From positions 24,658-88,657 of the forward strand of contig DF237029.1 of assembly GCA_000708835.1 (NCBI GenBank): a stretch of DNA of 64,000 bases, in the 5' to 3' direction. This document shows positions 39,001 to 55,996 of this stretch, piece by piece. The notes beneath the pieces were generated by a model. That model saw nothing but the letters and a program-made list of their open reading frames with translations. It searched no databases and was not told where the DNA came from. The stretch is from Klebsormidium nitens (Eukaryota > Streptophyta > Klebsormidiophyceae > Klebsormidiales > Klebsormidiaceae). Position 1 is the first letter of the stretch; every line of letters begins with the position of its first letter. Made by a program: the position numbers and the translations under genes.

Positions 39001-40618
39001 TGGCTGCATAGCCCTCTTGCCCCATCCAGAGGCTCGTGCCTGCAAAGAGAATCCACCAGATCAAAACCCTCAAAGCCTAAGATCTATGAGCGAGCGGTCA
39101 TTCGGACGTTCGAGCTTTGCAATGGAGAATCCGTGACCAGTCAAAAGGAGCGTTTGCCAATGTATTTTTGAAGGATCGAGCAACTTTCATCAAAGGATGG
39201 GGCCCAGCCAGCACCAGGAAAGAGGACGCAGGCACTGTTTGAAAGCCCCTTCCTCCACGCTGACTTCATGTGTGTCCGCATCAATCTTCTCAGCAAGACG
39301 AGCTTCCCCATTGATGTACGTCAACTGCACGCCTTTTCTTGCGGACATATTTTGGCGTTCGCGCAAACTTCAACGGCGCACCTGTTTCACATACTGCTAC
39401 TCCAAATAACCCTTAAAATACGTTCCACTTCTCACGCTTGCTAACTCAAAGCAGTGCCGGACATCGACAATGGCCCCTTCAAGCAGGACTTTTGGAATGG
39501 TCACAATAGTGAGCGGCAGAACCAAGCACCTCCCCCCTCCTTACCCTTGTTGGAAAACGCATGCAGCAGGCCCCCCGCCACCCCCGAGGCCCCTCCTGCG
39601 ATGCCCACCTCATCAAAGAGGTCAATGCAGATGGGCGAGGCGCTCGTCGCATGCTGCAAACAATACTTTAACCAGTCATGCTTTTGACTCTGATTGTCAT
39701 CACATTATCCTTTCCAAGTGCCTACTCCGTGAGGAGATGGGGGAAAAGGCTATGTCCGGCCTCTGCCTGGTTACGATAGTGTGTTTGCTGACGGAAACAA
39801 CTTTCTGGACGGAAACTTCCCAAAACCCCTTGAACCAGCCAAGTTTTGCAGCAGCTTTCCTGAGTACTTTTGAAATTGTTTTTTTCACACGCAGACAAAC
39901 GTCCACTTTGTAATACTAAAGAACGATTTTGGCGATCCACAGAGCCCTCACAAGGTTCCCTTACCTGCAGTAGATGCCAGGTGACGGCGACCCCGGCAAA
40001 CCCGGCTCCAATGATTGCATACCTGCAGAGCACACACTCCGCATAGTCAAGTGAGGATTGTGTTAGCTGAGGGAGAATCGCATTCGATACAGGGGTGGTG
40101 TAGAAAAGGTGGTACGGTGCGGCGATCATCTTACTTACCAAGACTTGTTTCCCCACAGATTTGGTCAATAAAAAGGGCCAAAACCGCCACTAAGTTCCTC
40201 AATTCCGTTTGACAAGGACAACAGCTGCCAACACTTCAACAACTTCCTTAGATGCGCACTAAAGTGGAAGTAGTGTGTTTAGAAAGAACCTCCCTTCTGA
40301 CACAGAGACTGACCTTCTCTCCTGGCCCGGTTCCATCTCCGCTGTCTGTACTGCTGCCGTGCACTTCTGTCTTGAAATGCTGATGTGGAACTGGGAGGGC
40401 GTAAACCGGCTGGAATGAGGATTGTGCAGCCCAGAAGGTGCCAGCACACGCCTTAACACCAAAGCCCTGCTGGAAACCACAAGTGATGCGTACTGGTCTT
40501 TCAGGAGTTGTAAGTCACCGACGAGGAATCGTCCGCTGCCAAGCATCTTGAACGGGGCACTGGAGACAAGCAACAAACAACTTGTCTCATTTTTGGAGAA
40601 GCGCCACCTTTCTATCAA
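36086..40618 (-). CDS. FAD-dependent oxidoreductase (DAO fold), plant At5g48440-like
   Basis: Exons 40618-40314, 40022-39965, 39653-39545, 39039-38922, 38593-38542, 37940-37770, 37364-37259 and 36915-36086 join in frame to 582 aa; starting at the Met at 40546 would give 558. The N-terminal ~100 residues (Ser/Arg/Leu-rich) look like an organelle presequence. The Rossmann FAD motif is YAIIGAGFAGVAVTWHLL, followed by DEVGIAGGASGVAGGLLHAF and LWMGQEGYAATLRLLEAAE, which are characteristic of this plant family. Later come GITINPTRYLE, GLWRACEQQ, GYTAVVICSG and LWVVGGLGARGLVYHAWLAE near the C-terminus, the FAD-closing motif. The last exon carries an Asp/Ser/Gly-rich stretch before that motif that I do not recall in land-plant relatives. 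The substrate is unknown; amine or amino-acid oxidation is only an inference from the fold. Confidence 0.88.
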
Positions 40619-41384
40619 GTCTCAAGAGCTCGATGTCAATTCAAGCCCCGGTTTATATGCAGGCTAGTACGGGCTTAATTCAAGCCCCATGATTGAGTCG
40701 CCTTTTTTGCATTGGCTTCCGCCATTGAAAGATTGCTTACCTCCACATAGTGCTCTGCTTCTGGGCACATAACGGTGCTTCCAGCGCTAGAGCCACGATG
40801 GTCCCGGCAGAGCAGCAAGCTGCCTGCATTGGTATTTCTGGCACCAAAGATCAATAAAGATAGCAACCTCTCCGGAGCATGGAGGGTGGTGTGCGAGCAG
40901 GGACAGCAATCTTTCTTGATGGAACTTGCACGCCTTTAAAAAGCTTGCACGCCCTCTAAGCTTGCAATGCTTGGCACCATGGCGTCTGCTCTACAAGTAT
41001 TGTCAAAGTCTGACCTGATCTGAGGAAGTGAGATTGACGTACATGACATTGAGTGGTGCGCTCATCTTTCAAGTCGCTGCATGAATCGATCACTGTTATG
41101 ATGATGTTCAGACTTTTCAGACGATGTTGATCAGTCAACCAACTCACTAAAATTGGTCAAGAGTGGAGAGCAGCTTTACTGAAAGCGGAGGCAATGCAAT
41201 GGCGTTCAGCAAACACCTGAAAGGACTCTGATGCTCTGGTGGCAGATTGGTGGCAGATTGCCTAGCAACACCAGCTGGTGAAATGGCATGTGTGGGGCGT
41301 TGATCGACTGTCACCACCGCTTGATCGTAAGGTGCTGTTACTGCAACACATTCCACAGAGGCCTTCTCTGCGGGGGCCTCAATC
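40619..41384. promoter_or_regulatory. divergent intergenic region
   Basis: This spacer of about 770 bases lies between the FAD oxidoreductase (-) and the RecQ helicase (+) starts and presumably holds both promoters. No gene or clear motif is seen. Confidence 0.45.
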
Positions 41385-48186
<6,802 letters not shown>

Positions 48187-49645
48187 CTTCGCTTATTGTA
48201 GATTCTTTCTTCTTCCAAATGCTGTCGAGTTGGACAAGGCGCATTTCTCAATCCACTTTCTGTCACCCTGTTTTGGATTGTGTCATCATCGCGACTCGAC
48301 AACGTCTGCACTTCTTTTGGATCCGCAACAGCTGAGTTCAAAAACCCACGTCATGAACGTTCTCAGTGGACTCTTACATGTCTGTCACGTTGATTTCACG
48401 AAAAATCGATTGATATCTGGCATGATTGATGCAAGTCGCCGCAAGCAGGCAAGCAGCGCATGCTTAGTTGTCTGATCGCGTCGCTTGTAAACGAATACAC
48501 TTTGGACAGTGTACCCGCACTGATGGACTCGCACATGCATTTGAGATGCATGTTGTAATATTGTCCACGCTGACGTAGTGATCCAGGCGCGCCTGCTCAA
48601 GATCTGAACGCGGATCTGATGCACGTACCGCAGGCGGGTAAGGGAGGACGTATGGTGGGACATGTTGCGCAGGCAAACGTGACGCCCCGCAAGCTTGTAC
48701 TGCATAAGATGATCAGAGATCTCATGTTGTTGGATCGATACATGCATTGAAACTCCTGGGATTAAGCGATGGGCCGTCTCTATCGCGGTCTGTGTTCAAG
48801 GGGCCTGCCCCGCAAAAAGACATGGTCAATGGGTTATAATCTATGACATTATAATTCTTTCGGGGATTTGCATACATCCATATAACAACTCTGGTAACTA
48901 TAGAGTGACTTAACCGGCAAGTGAGTCAAGATAGGCGTCCGGGGGACGGGTGGGGCCCGTTGGCATGGTAGTTAGGGTGGGTTCGGCCATGCGGAGCGGA
49001 TGATTTTTTGGGTTAGGGCTTTTAGTTTGTTTGGTCGGGGTTCGTGAATCTTAAGTCACTCATGCACATGTTATACCTAAGTCACTCTTGAGTTACCTGT
49101 ATCTTATAACACACCTCTGCAGTACTGTTGACACCGTCCTTGGACTCTGTACGAAGTTCGAACCACATCATGGAATCATGCCAAAGCCTGGCAAAGGTGA
49201 TGCTCATGCATGTTTTGTGACGGTCCTTCCTTCACTGAGAAACTAGACTTGCATGCACCATACTAGCCATATGCGGAACCATCGGAGAGCACGGCCGGTT
49301 GCGATTTGCGGCCGCGCCCCGGCGCCCACCGGCGCCGCGCCCAGTGCGCATCATGCATGTGTATGATCAAAATGTGCGCCCGCAGTGATGGCGATTTGCG
49401 CAGCTAGGGTCTCGTACAAGATTGAAATTGGGAGCTGTAGCCAGCTGTAGCCGCCCTATTTTGGCCTAAGGCTGTAGCGGCAGCCAGTGTAGGAGGACCG
49501 CATTGCTTGCCAGCTTCTTCTTAATGCTGCCTGAAGGGCCTGCACAAGGTCCAAGCAGCAAGGTTGCTTTTGGTGCTGGCGCCAGGCATATCTCCTGAGG
49601 CAGCCGAACGTGGCAAAATAGGATGGGCCTGATTTGAGCAGAATC
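48187..49645. other. intergenic region between RecQ and the next gene
   Basis: No gene is seen. It holds an imperfect inverted repeat (48881-49110), several copies of TAAGTCACTC, and a short GC-rich block near 49290-49345 with GGCGCC words that may mark the promoter of the gene starting at 49646. Confidence 0.5.
48881..49110. repeat. imperfect inverted repeat, possible MITE
   Basis: The left arm GGTAACTATAGAGTGACTTA (48893-48912) pairs with the reverse complement of the arm beginning TAAGTCACTCTTGAGTTACC at 49078 (18 of 20). Another TAAGTCACTC copy lies at about 49053. The spacer between the arms has no ORF. Confidence 0.4.
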
Positions 49646-52548
49646 ATGGCTTGTTGTGGCACAGCTGTGCATCTTGTCCGCAGCAACCAGCCAATAGGCT
49701 ATCGCAAGTGGATGCGTCTAAGTCAAAACGTCTTCCAATTGAATAACTGCCAGCTCAATGCACCACTACTCTGTTCAGAAAGTGGTACAATCGGTTCCAA
49801 AAAATTGCAAGCACTAAGTATGGGGCATGCCTGCGCCGCTGCAGACCATTCTTCGTGCAAGGGTTTACGATGTCGAAGGTCCATCAGGTGCAGCTGGCAA
49901 GAAGCTGGTTCCAATCCATGCCAATTGCAAGAAAGACAGGGGGCTTTGTGTTGGTTGAGGAAGCTCAGGCGGCACAGCGTTTGCTGCAGAGCAGCCAGTG
50001 ATGGTACCAACTCACAGCCACAAGGATGCAGATCCTTAGACGATGTTTGCCAAGACATTGAAAAGGCATTCTCTGAGGTAGGCCAGTCAACTGTCTGCTG
50101 CTTGGCAAGTTTGCAGAATGGGCTTGGGGGAAGTGGTTTCTTGATGACCCTTATTTGCCCCCCACAGGAGCGGCACCAGTTGAAATCTTGAGCTGTGGCG
50201 CAGTAGAAGCGCAGTTGCATCAATCTCACCAAAAGAGTGTTCACAGGTCTTCGCTGGCATTGAATGTCAGTACTGAGATGCCTTGTAGACAATTCCAGTC
50301 TCTGGCCTGTCTGCACTCTCTTCACGCTGACGTTTGAGCTGCTCTCTGCTGAATTGAACGCAGTCTCTGCCTCCTCATGTCAGGTTTGTGTGGAGAACCT
50401 TGGGCGCCCAGCTGCTGCTGCTTTGTAAGCCCCGTTCCTGTTCTTGTCTTAAGGGCTGGGATCTACCTGCTTCTTGACGGTTGTATTGATGGAGACAATT
50501 TGGGTGACCAGACAATCTCTGTTTGGTATATGTTGCTAACACCAGCGACACACAGATTTGACTTCGTCGCAGCAACGGTTGAGGCGTACATGCTAGGAGC
50601 ATCCAGGGACAAGGTGACGATACAGCTTCAGGTAAGAAAGCGTACACATTGCTTCATAGTTTTAAAAATGAATGAACAGCAAAGGCTTGCACTATGACGC
50701 TGAGGTCCACTCATATCCTTGATCAGGCAAAGCACATCCTGGAATCACCATCTTCACTATCAACAAATAGCAAGGATAGACCTACTTGAGAACACGCGTC
50801 ACCTTACTTGCAGTATGGTTCCAAAGAAGCATACAGGATAGAGAGGGACGTTGCAGGGTACCGACTGACGGGGAGTGAAGAAAGGTACAGGTCGCAATGG
50901 CTTGACGTGGTGAGTTGAGAGGGTCTGCTAACGGAAAGGCTCTTAAGTTGAGTGTTTTCACGGGATTGTTCATGAGAAAGAGCAGCTTATACGACTGTCG
51001 TTTGTGCCTTTCGGAACCAGGCTTTTCGAGGGCTGCCAAACTGTGTATGTTGAGCCTTGGAATTGAGCTTGAGATGTGACGGTTGAAAGCAGCCATTCGT
51101 TTGTAAGAGGACCAAACTGGCGAGTTTCGATGGTGACATAAAGACAGTCTTTCAGGAATTCAGAGCAGACAGGATGCCGAAGCTCTCCGAGCTCAAACTT
51201 GAGATCCGGTCTTTAGCTGCTCTGCCTCTATACGTGCTTCGTCAAAGTTTAGCTGAAGCCAGGCTCCTTCTGTGCAGATATACACGACGCTCCAGCTCTT
51301 GAAACAAGGGTCGGAGGAGTGGCGGCAGCAGCCAGCCACTCAGGACGAGAGCCTCATTGCTATCATTCATGTGAGTGCACCTATCTCATTCAGCGAAGGT
51401 GATCCAAAACTCAGGCTGTTGTAGCAGGGGTTGTGCAATTGAATGCGCAAGCGACTGGCTTGGATTCGCGATGCACGAGACAGGCGCCGGTGCTTTTCAT
51501 TCACGTCACAGAACACCAAGGGCCCCCTTACCTGGTGCTCGCACCCCTTCCTTTTCGTGTCTTCCACTTGTTGCTTCTTGCTTTCACGCTTGGATCCAGT
51601 TGAGTTTGTTCGCCTCATTACAGATTCACCGAAAACGATCTTTAAGCTAGGACGGGGTGAAATAGTGGCCTCACAACCGCACGTGCGCTTTGCAGAGAGT
51701 TCTGGAAGGGCAACGGACGGGAGAAGAGCAGGTAAGCCCACACGAGCCGATTATCCAGAAATGTAGTCAAGGGCGAGGATCCATTGAATAACGCCTCCTG
51801 AAGAATGTGAGTCGGAATTGCACCTCTAAGAGTCGGTGAGAACTTTTGCGGCGGTCAATTGTCAACGGAACGATTTGGAAAATCAAAACTCCAGTCTCGA
51901 GGACACTGTTCAGACCTTCGTTCCGTCCTTCTGCAGAGCCTCGTAAAATTCGACCGGGCGCTCAGCACAGCAGGAGCTTCCGGTGGCGCGACCTCTGAGC
52001 GGAGGGTGGTCGCTCCGCAGTGGATCCCCGTCACTCAGCTCGTGCTGCTCACCATGAAGGTTCGTACCGAGTCATTTTGGGTCTCGATAAGGCTCGCTTG
52101 AAAGTGTGAATATGTTTGAGTGTGTTGAGGCGCTGAAAGCAAAGTGTTCCAATCAGCGCTTGCCAAATGATATCTACACCCGGGTTTGAGCTCTTCGTTG
52201 GCGCAAACTTCAATGAGAAAATACATGGTGGTAACCTTGGACGAGTATCAAAGCTACCTCGTTCACGAAAGAGCGACGGCTGAACGCGTATAAGTAGTGA
52301 AAGTACGGATTGAAGAGAATAGGTTTACAAAATCCTGGTGGCAACCCTGTTGATGTCCATGTTGTATGATTCATAGGATCGTCGTCATGGTAGCATTGAT
52401 AACAATGTATCTAGCGGAGAATCTCCTCAAAAGCTGCAGAGGCACGGGCCTATCGAACACAGCAATCGCGAGTCCAGATGTTCTCACCGAGAAACGCCAT
52501 GTAGATCTCGATTACTATGTTGTGCAGGTTCTGAACGAGAGGGGTTGA
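49646..52548 (+). CDS. unrecognised protein, probably organelle-targeted
   Basis: My eight-exon model is 49646-50077, 50384-50424, 50556-50631, 50814-50909, 51278-51370, 51696-51731, 51937-52059 and 52528-52548. All junctions keep frame with GT-AG borders, giving 305 aa. The first ~120 residues are rich in Ser, Cys, Arg and Gln and poor in acidic residues, like a plastid presequence. The mature part is mixed charged helix: SEVCVENLGRPAAAAL, FDFVAATVEAYMLGASRDKV, WLDVIYTTLQLLKQGSEEW, QDESLIAIIHRVLEGQ, and an end WIPVTQLVLLTMKVLNERG. No catalytic motif or membrane span is apparent. The even conservation-like composition of the exons, against T-rich introns, supports coding. I do not recognise the family. 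The very short last exon (7 codons including stop) and the start are the weakest parts. Confidence 0.65.
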
Positions 52549-53948
52549 TAGCTACGTGGAAAATTGCTTCGATTGCTTCACATGTTACTGTCTGAAGATA
52601 GGCAGAAGTCAACGACACTGAGGACAGGATGAGGCCATCATGCTACTTGACTAATGCTCTTAATCCTTTCATCAGCTCAGACATGCTGGGCTTTCTGTAG
52701 CAGCAGCTCTTTCAACTCTGATTCAAGTGGTCATGCGAGGAGATTTAAGGGGCTGTTATTCGTTCAGAAGCGCTATATTGACAGATCGACCCGTGGAAGG
52801 AGACTGTGGACTGCCACCTGCAGCAAGTCCAGACCCCCACCCTGCTGCCCTGGTACTTAATACACGCGCGAACGGTACATATCTTGTCAAGGACGCATCA
52901 ATGACTCAACGGCGGTCTGACCCACCATTGCGACTTGCACGGCCAATCTCAGCTGAAAGCCGCTGTGCTATAGGTTGCTATCAAGTTGGCACATGTCAAA
53001 CCTCGCCGGTGGTGGCATTATAAGACAGCGTGCTCGCGCATATAATACTAAGCGGTGTGGGGGTTCGGGACTGCAAACTGCAGTCCGTTTCCTGGCCTTA
53101 ACCATGTTTCGTTTTGCCGGTGCCATGTTAACAATGAAGGGGTCAAGCTAATGTAAGTTGAAAGATCGCTTATTCTCTTATTGGCGAGAGTCTATACCAT
53201 ATATATGATGTGCATCAATGCCAGTCTCGTTAATCGACGCATCATTCTGTGCGGCCATTGCATAATCCCGAAAGTTCCATCATTCAATGGCACGCGCATT
53301 GCCTCGACTCAAACAGTGACACGTACGAAGCTGCAGATGATTAGATTATATTAGATCGATGCGTGTTGACGGACCAAACCTGGCATTGCCACATGACGGT
53401 GGCGATCCACACATGATCAATGGAATCATGTTTCCTCACATGCCAAGCTATGCAGCTCATGTACACCGCATTAAGTTACAGCTGAACTTATATGTAATGT
53501 TGTCGGATTGAAGTTCAAATCAAAATTGTTTGGCATACATGGCACAAGCGCGTGGCTCCTGACACATGACCGTCACTGGACAATTAGGATTTCATATGCG
53601 TGCCAGTCAACCATGCTTATATCATGATCCCATGCATTTGGTCATCTAACATATGTGGCATCGATCATTTAGTTGCAGATCGCGATCGTATAGAGCTTAG
53701 TAAATAAAACACAAGCCTGCTGCATGTGTGTTGCAGCTTGGAGAAGAATACGCATCATCATCCATTGTCAATCTTTGTATACGGTTGTATGCGTGGAAAA
53801 GTAATATGCACGGATCCCTTGGGCAAGGGAATTAGGCTCATGTCTGACCCGTTCATAAGGATAACCAGGGGACGAGCAATGCAACTGAAGGTTACATACC
53901 CCGGGCCATTCTGACCATAACAATCGATTCTTGTTGTTCTACACCACT
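52549..53948. other. convergent 3' spacer
   Basis: This is a 1.4-kb AT-rich spacer between two gene 3' ends. It has many CATGATC/GATCAT-like words but no coding ORF or defined repeat. Confidence 0.55.
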
Positions 53949-55283
53949 TTACACCTGTGCGTTACGAAAAGCATCAAACCAAATTTGAACGGCTCCGACT
54001 TCTCCTATGATCCGGCTTCTTATGTTAGATTCGTTCGGATGATTATAGCTGGTTCTTCTACTGATTGGAACTATGACTTGGAAAAGTCCAAACTCTTTTA
54101 GAGAAGTGCCAAGATCGTCAGATTTGACAAGATCTTCTAGTGTTCTGACTTGTGAAACCAGAAGCTTGTCACATACAAAACTCTCGTTGCTCAATCGCTT
54201 CCGCCAATGACTGCTCATTCCTTCAACCATGCCGCTTTTCTGTACAGTTTTCGCGAAGACTTCTACCAATTGTACGATGCTGTAGCTGATCATGAGTGTT
54301 TCTAACCCTGGGCACCTCTCGAGGAAGCTTTGGATATCCCAGGCTGGTTGATTGATGTTAGGGAAGGCTCCCAAGTTTATGTCGGCCGGGTGGCTGTAGA
54401 AAATGAGACGTCGCAGGGAGGGGCACTGCTTCGTGATTGTGTGCACAATACGGTCAACAAACCCAACAAAGACCGCACCTCTGAGAAGCTCTAAGTTCAG
54501 CGTTTCCAAGCCATGAGCCAGGGCAGCCGTCCAGCGGCCAGACCAGTTACTCACTGGCACTTGCAACCTCATGCTGCGGAGGGCTGTAAGGTGCCCAAGC
54601 ACTTCGGGGATGACACACCATGCGCCAATTACTGAGCGCTCTAAGCCCAAAAGATCTAGTTTGGTCAAACCACAGCCTTGAAGTACCTCAAGGGCCTGCG
54701 GGCTGGGATCGTGCTTATCATGGAACTCCCCATGCAGCGCCAGCTCCTTGAGGTTCTCAAAGGAAGAGACAATGTGAGGGAGGTCCCTTCCTAGCACAAG
54801 TTGACCACCACTTTCTAGATCCAAGCTCTTCAAGGAGAGGCGTGATCTGGAAAGAAGCTGTCCCCACCTCAGAGCCCTCAGCTGAGCCCTACATGCCACT
54901 GATGCACTTTCCCACTTCATATTCGCCGCAGTCTCCACAAGAGCCATCGGTGCACGGGATGTCACGACCAGCTTTGCAGTCCTTGGACGCAGCATCAGCT
55001 CCTCAGAAAGAATAGAAAGGGGATCACGCGCATCCCCAGGAAGCGCATTCTTCCTGCTTTTTCTGTGGCTCTGCAGAACCAGGGTCCGAGTACACCGCCG
55101 CACGGCCTCCTGCAAGGCTCTGCTTAGCATTGCAAGCTGCGTCAAACGGGGTGTCCCACAACTGTCAGTCACAACCTTTTCTAGAATGCATTCAATCAGC
55201 TCCGCACCAAGCGAATCAAAGCTGGCTCCTGTTCTCTGCGCCATTTCAAAGCTAGGATGCAATTGGCGCCCAAACAACACCAC
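53949..55283 (-). CDS. F-box-like protein with leucine-rich repeats, single exon
   Basis: This is an uninterrupted 444-aa frame; the Met at residue 14 is an alternative start. Residues ~22-70 resemble an F-box (FDSLGAELIECILEKVV, then TQLAMLSRALQEAVRR). The rest carries irregular leucine-rich repeats: LKSLDLESGGQL, LKELALHGEF, LTKLDLLGLE, LRSMRLQVP, LETLNLELLRG, LRRLIFYSHP and LETLMISYS. Proteins of this layout are usually substrate receptors of SCF ubiquitin ligases, with the F-box binding SKP1 and the repeats binding a target. The target is unknown. It is the only clearly intronless gene in an intron-rich window, which could mean retroposition or a lineage expansion. The F-box assignment rests on a weak motif, so confidence in function is moderate. 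Confidence 0.8.
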   Translation of the reverse strand: MVLFGRQLHPSFEMAQRTGASFDSLGAELIECILEKVVTDSCGTPRLTQLAMLSRALQEAVRRCTRTLVLQSHRKSRKNALPGDARDPLSILSEELMLRPRTAKLVVTSRAPMALVETAANMKWESASVACRAQLRALRWGQLLSRSRLSLKSLDLESGGQLVLGRDLPHIVSSFENLKELALHGEFHDKHDPSPQALEVLQGCGLTKLDLLGLERSVIGAWCVIPEVLGHLTALRSMRLQVPVSNWSGRWTAALAHGLETLNLELLRGAVFVGFVDRIVHTITKQCPSLRRLIFYSHPADINLGAFPNINQPAWDIQSFLERCPGLETLMISYSIVQLVEVFAKTVQKSGMVEGMSSHWRKRLSNESFVCDKLLVSQVRTLEDLVKSDDLGTSLKEFGLFQVIVPISRRTSYNHPNESNIRSRIIGEVGAVQIWFDAFRNAQV

Positions 55284-55996
55284 CAGAGCCTTTCAACAAG
55301 CTAATTATCAATTCAGAAAATTAGCCCGAGTTCAAGCTGACGCCAGTTGCGGCAGTGGCAGTTCCGCGCTTCCGCTAGAAGCATTTCCGCGCCGGACTGA
55401 GCCGATCCCTGTTCTGAGCCGCGCCAGCTCTTCGGATCTACGAGGGATCTACGTCGACGAACGCCCCCAGAATCAGAGGGATGGCCAAGAGTAAGATTTG
55501 GGGACCGTGGCCCTCAGCCAAACTCACGGGCATGCAATTTTGAGCTGGCTTGGCCACTGATTGTACTTGTCGGCGGCAAATAGCGCGTTTGAGAGCACTC
55601 TGATTGTAAACGTCGAATAGGGTTAAGTGCAAACGTACACCCAGGTATGGCGCAAAGTACAGCTCCTGACAGCGCCAGGCTGGCGCCCCCATGTTGTTCC
55701 AATTCATGTGCGGTTCTCGACGGGCCCACACGATCGCGTTTATCGTCCAAACTCCCTTGATCCATGCACTTCTTTGACCCGATAAAAGTTGCGAGCAAAG
55801 CGGCTTCATCCCTGCGCATCACCGGCTCTTCCAACTTTGTCGTTTGGAGAAGCAGGTCAATCTCCTATACAGTAAAGAGGTGAACAGTCGACTTGCATCT
55901 AGCGCGTGCCTGAGAAAGTGACGCTCGTGAACACCTTCTTATGTAAGAAAGTCTAAAAAGGACGTCGGAAACGCCTGACTAATCTTGTTCGTCACT
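55284..55996. promoter_or_regulatory. intergenic: F-box 5' region and beta-ketoacyl synthase 3' region
   Basis: This 713-base gap separates two minus-strand genes. It should contain the F-box gene promoter and 5' UTR, and the 3' UTR of the synthase. Nothing else is supported. Confidence 0.45.

Noticed and set aside
49723-50325. 200-codon minus-strand frame
   Set aside because: It overlaps the first exons of the organelle-targeted gene on the plus strand, which has a consistent spliced model.
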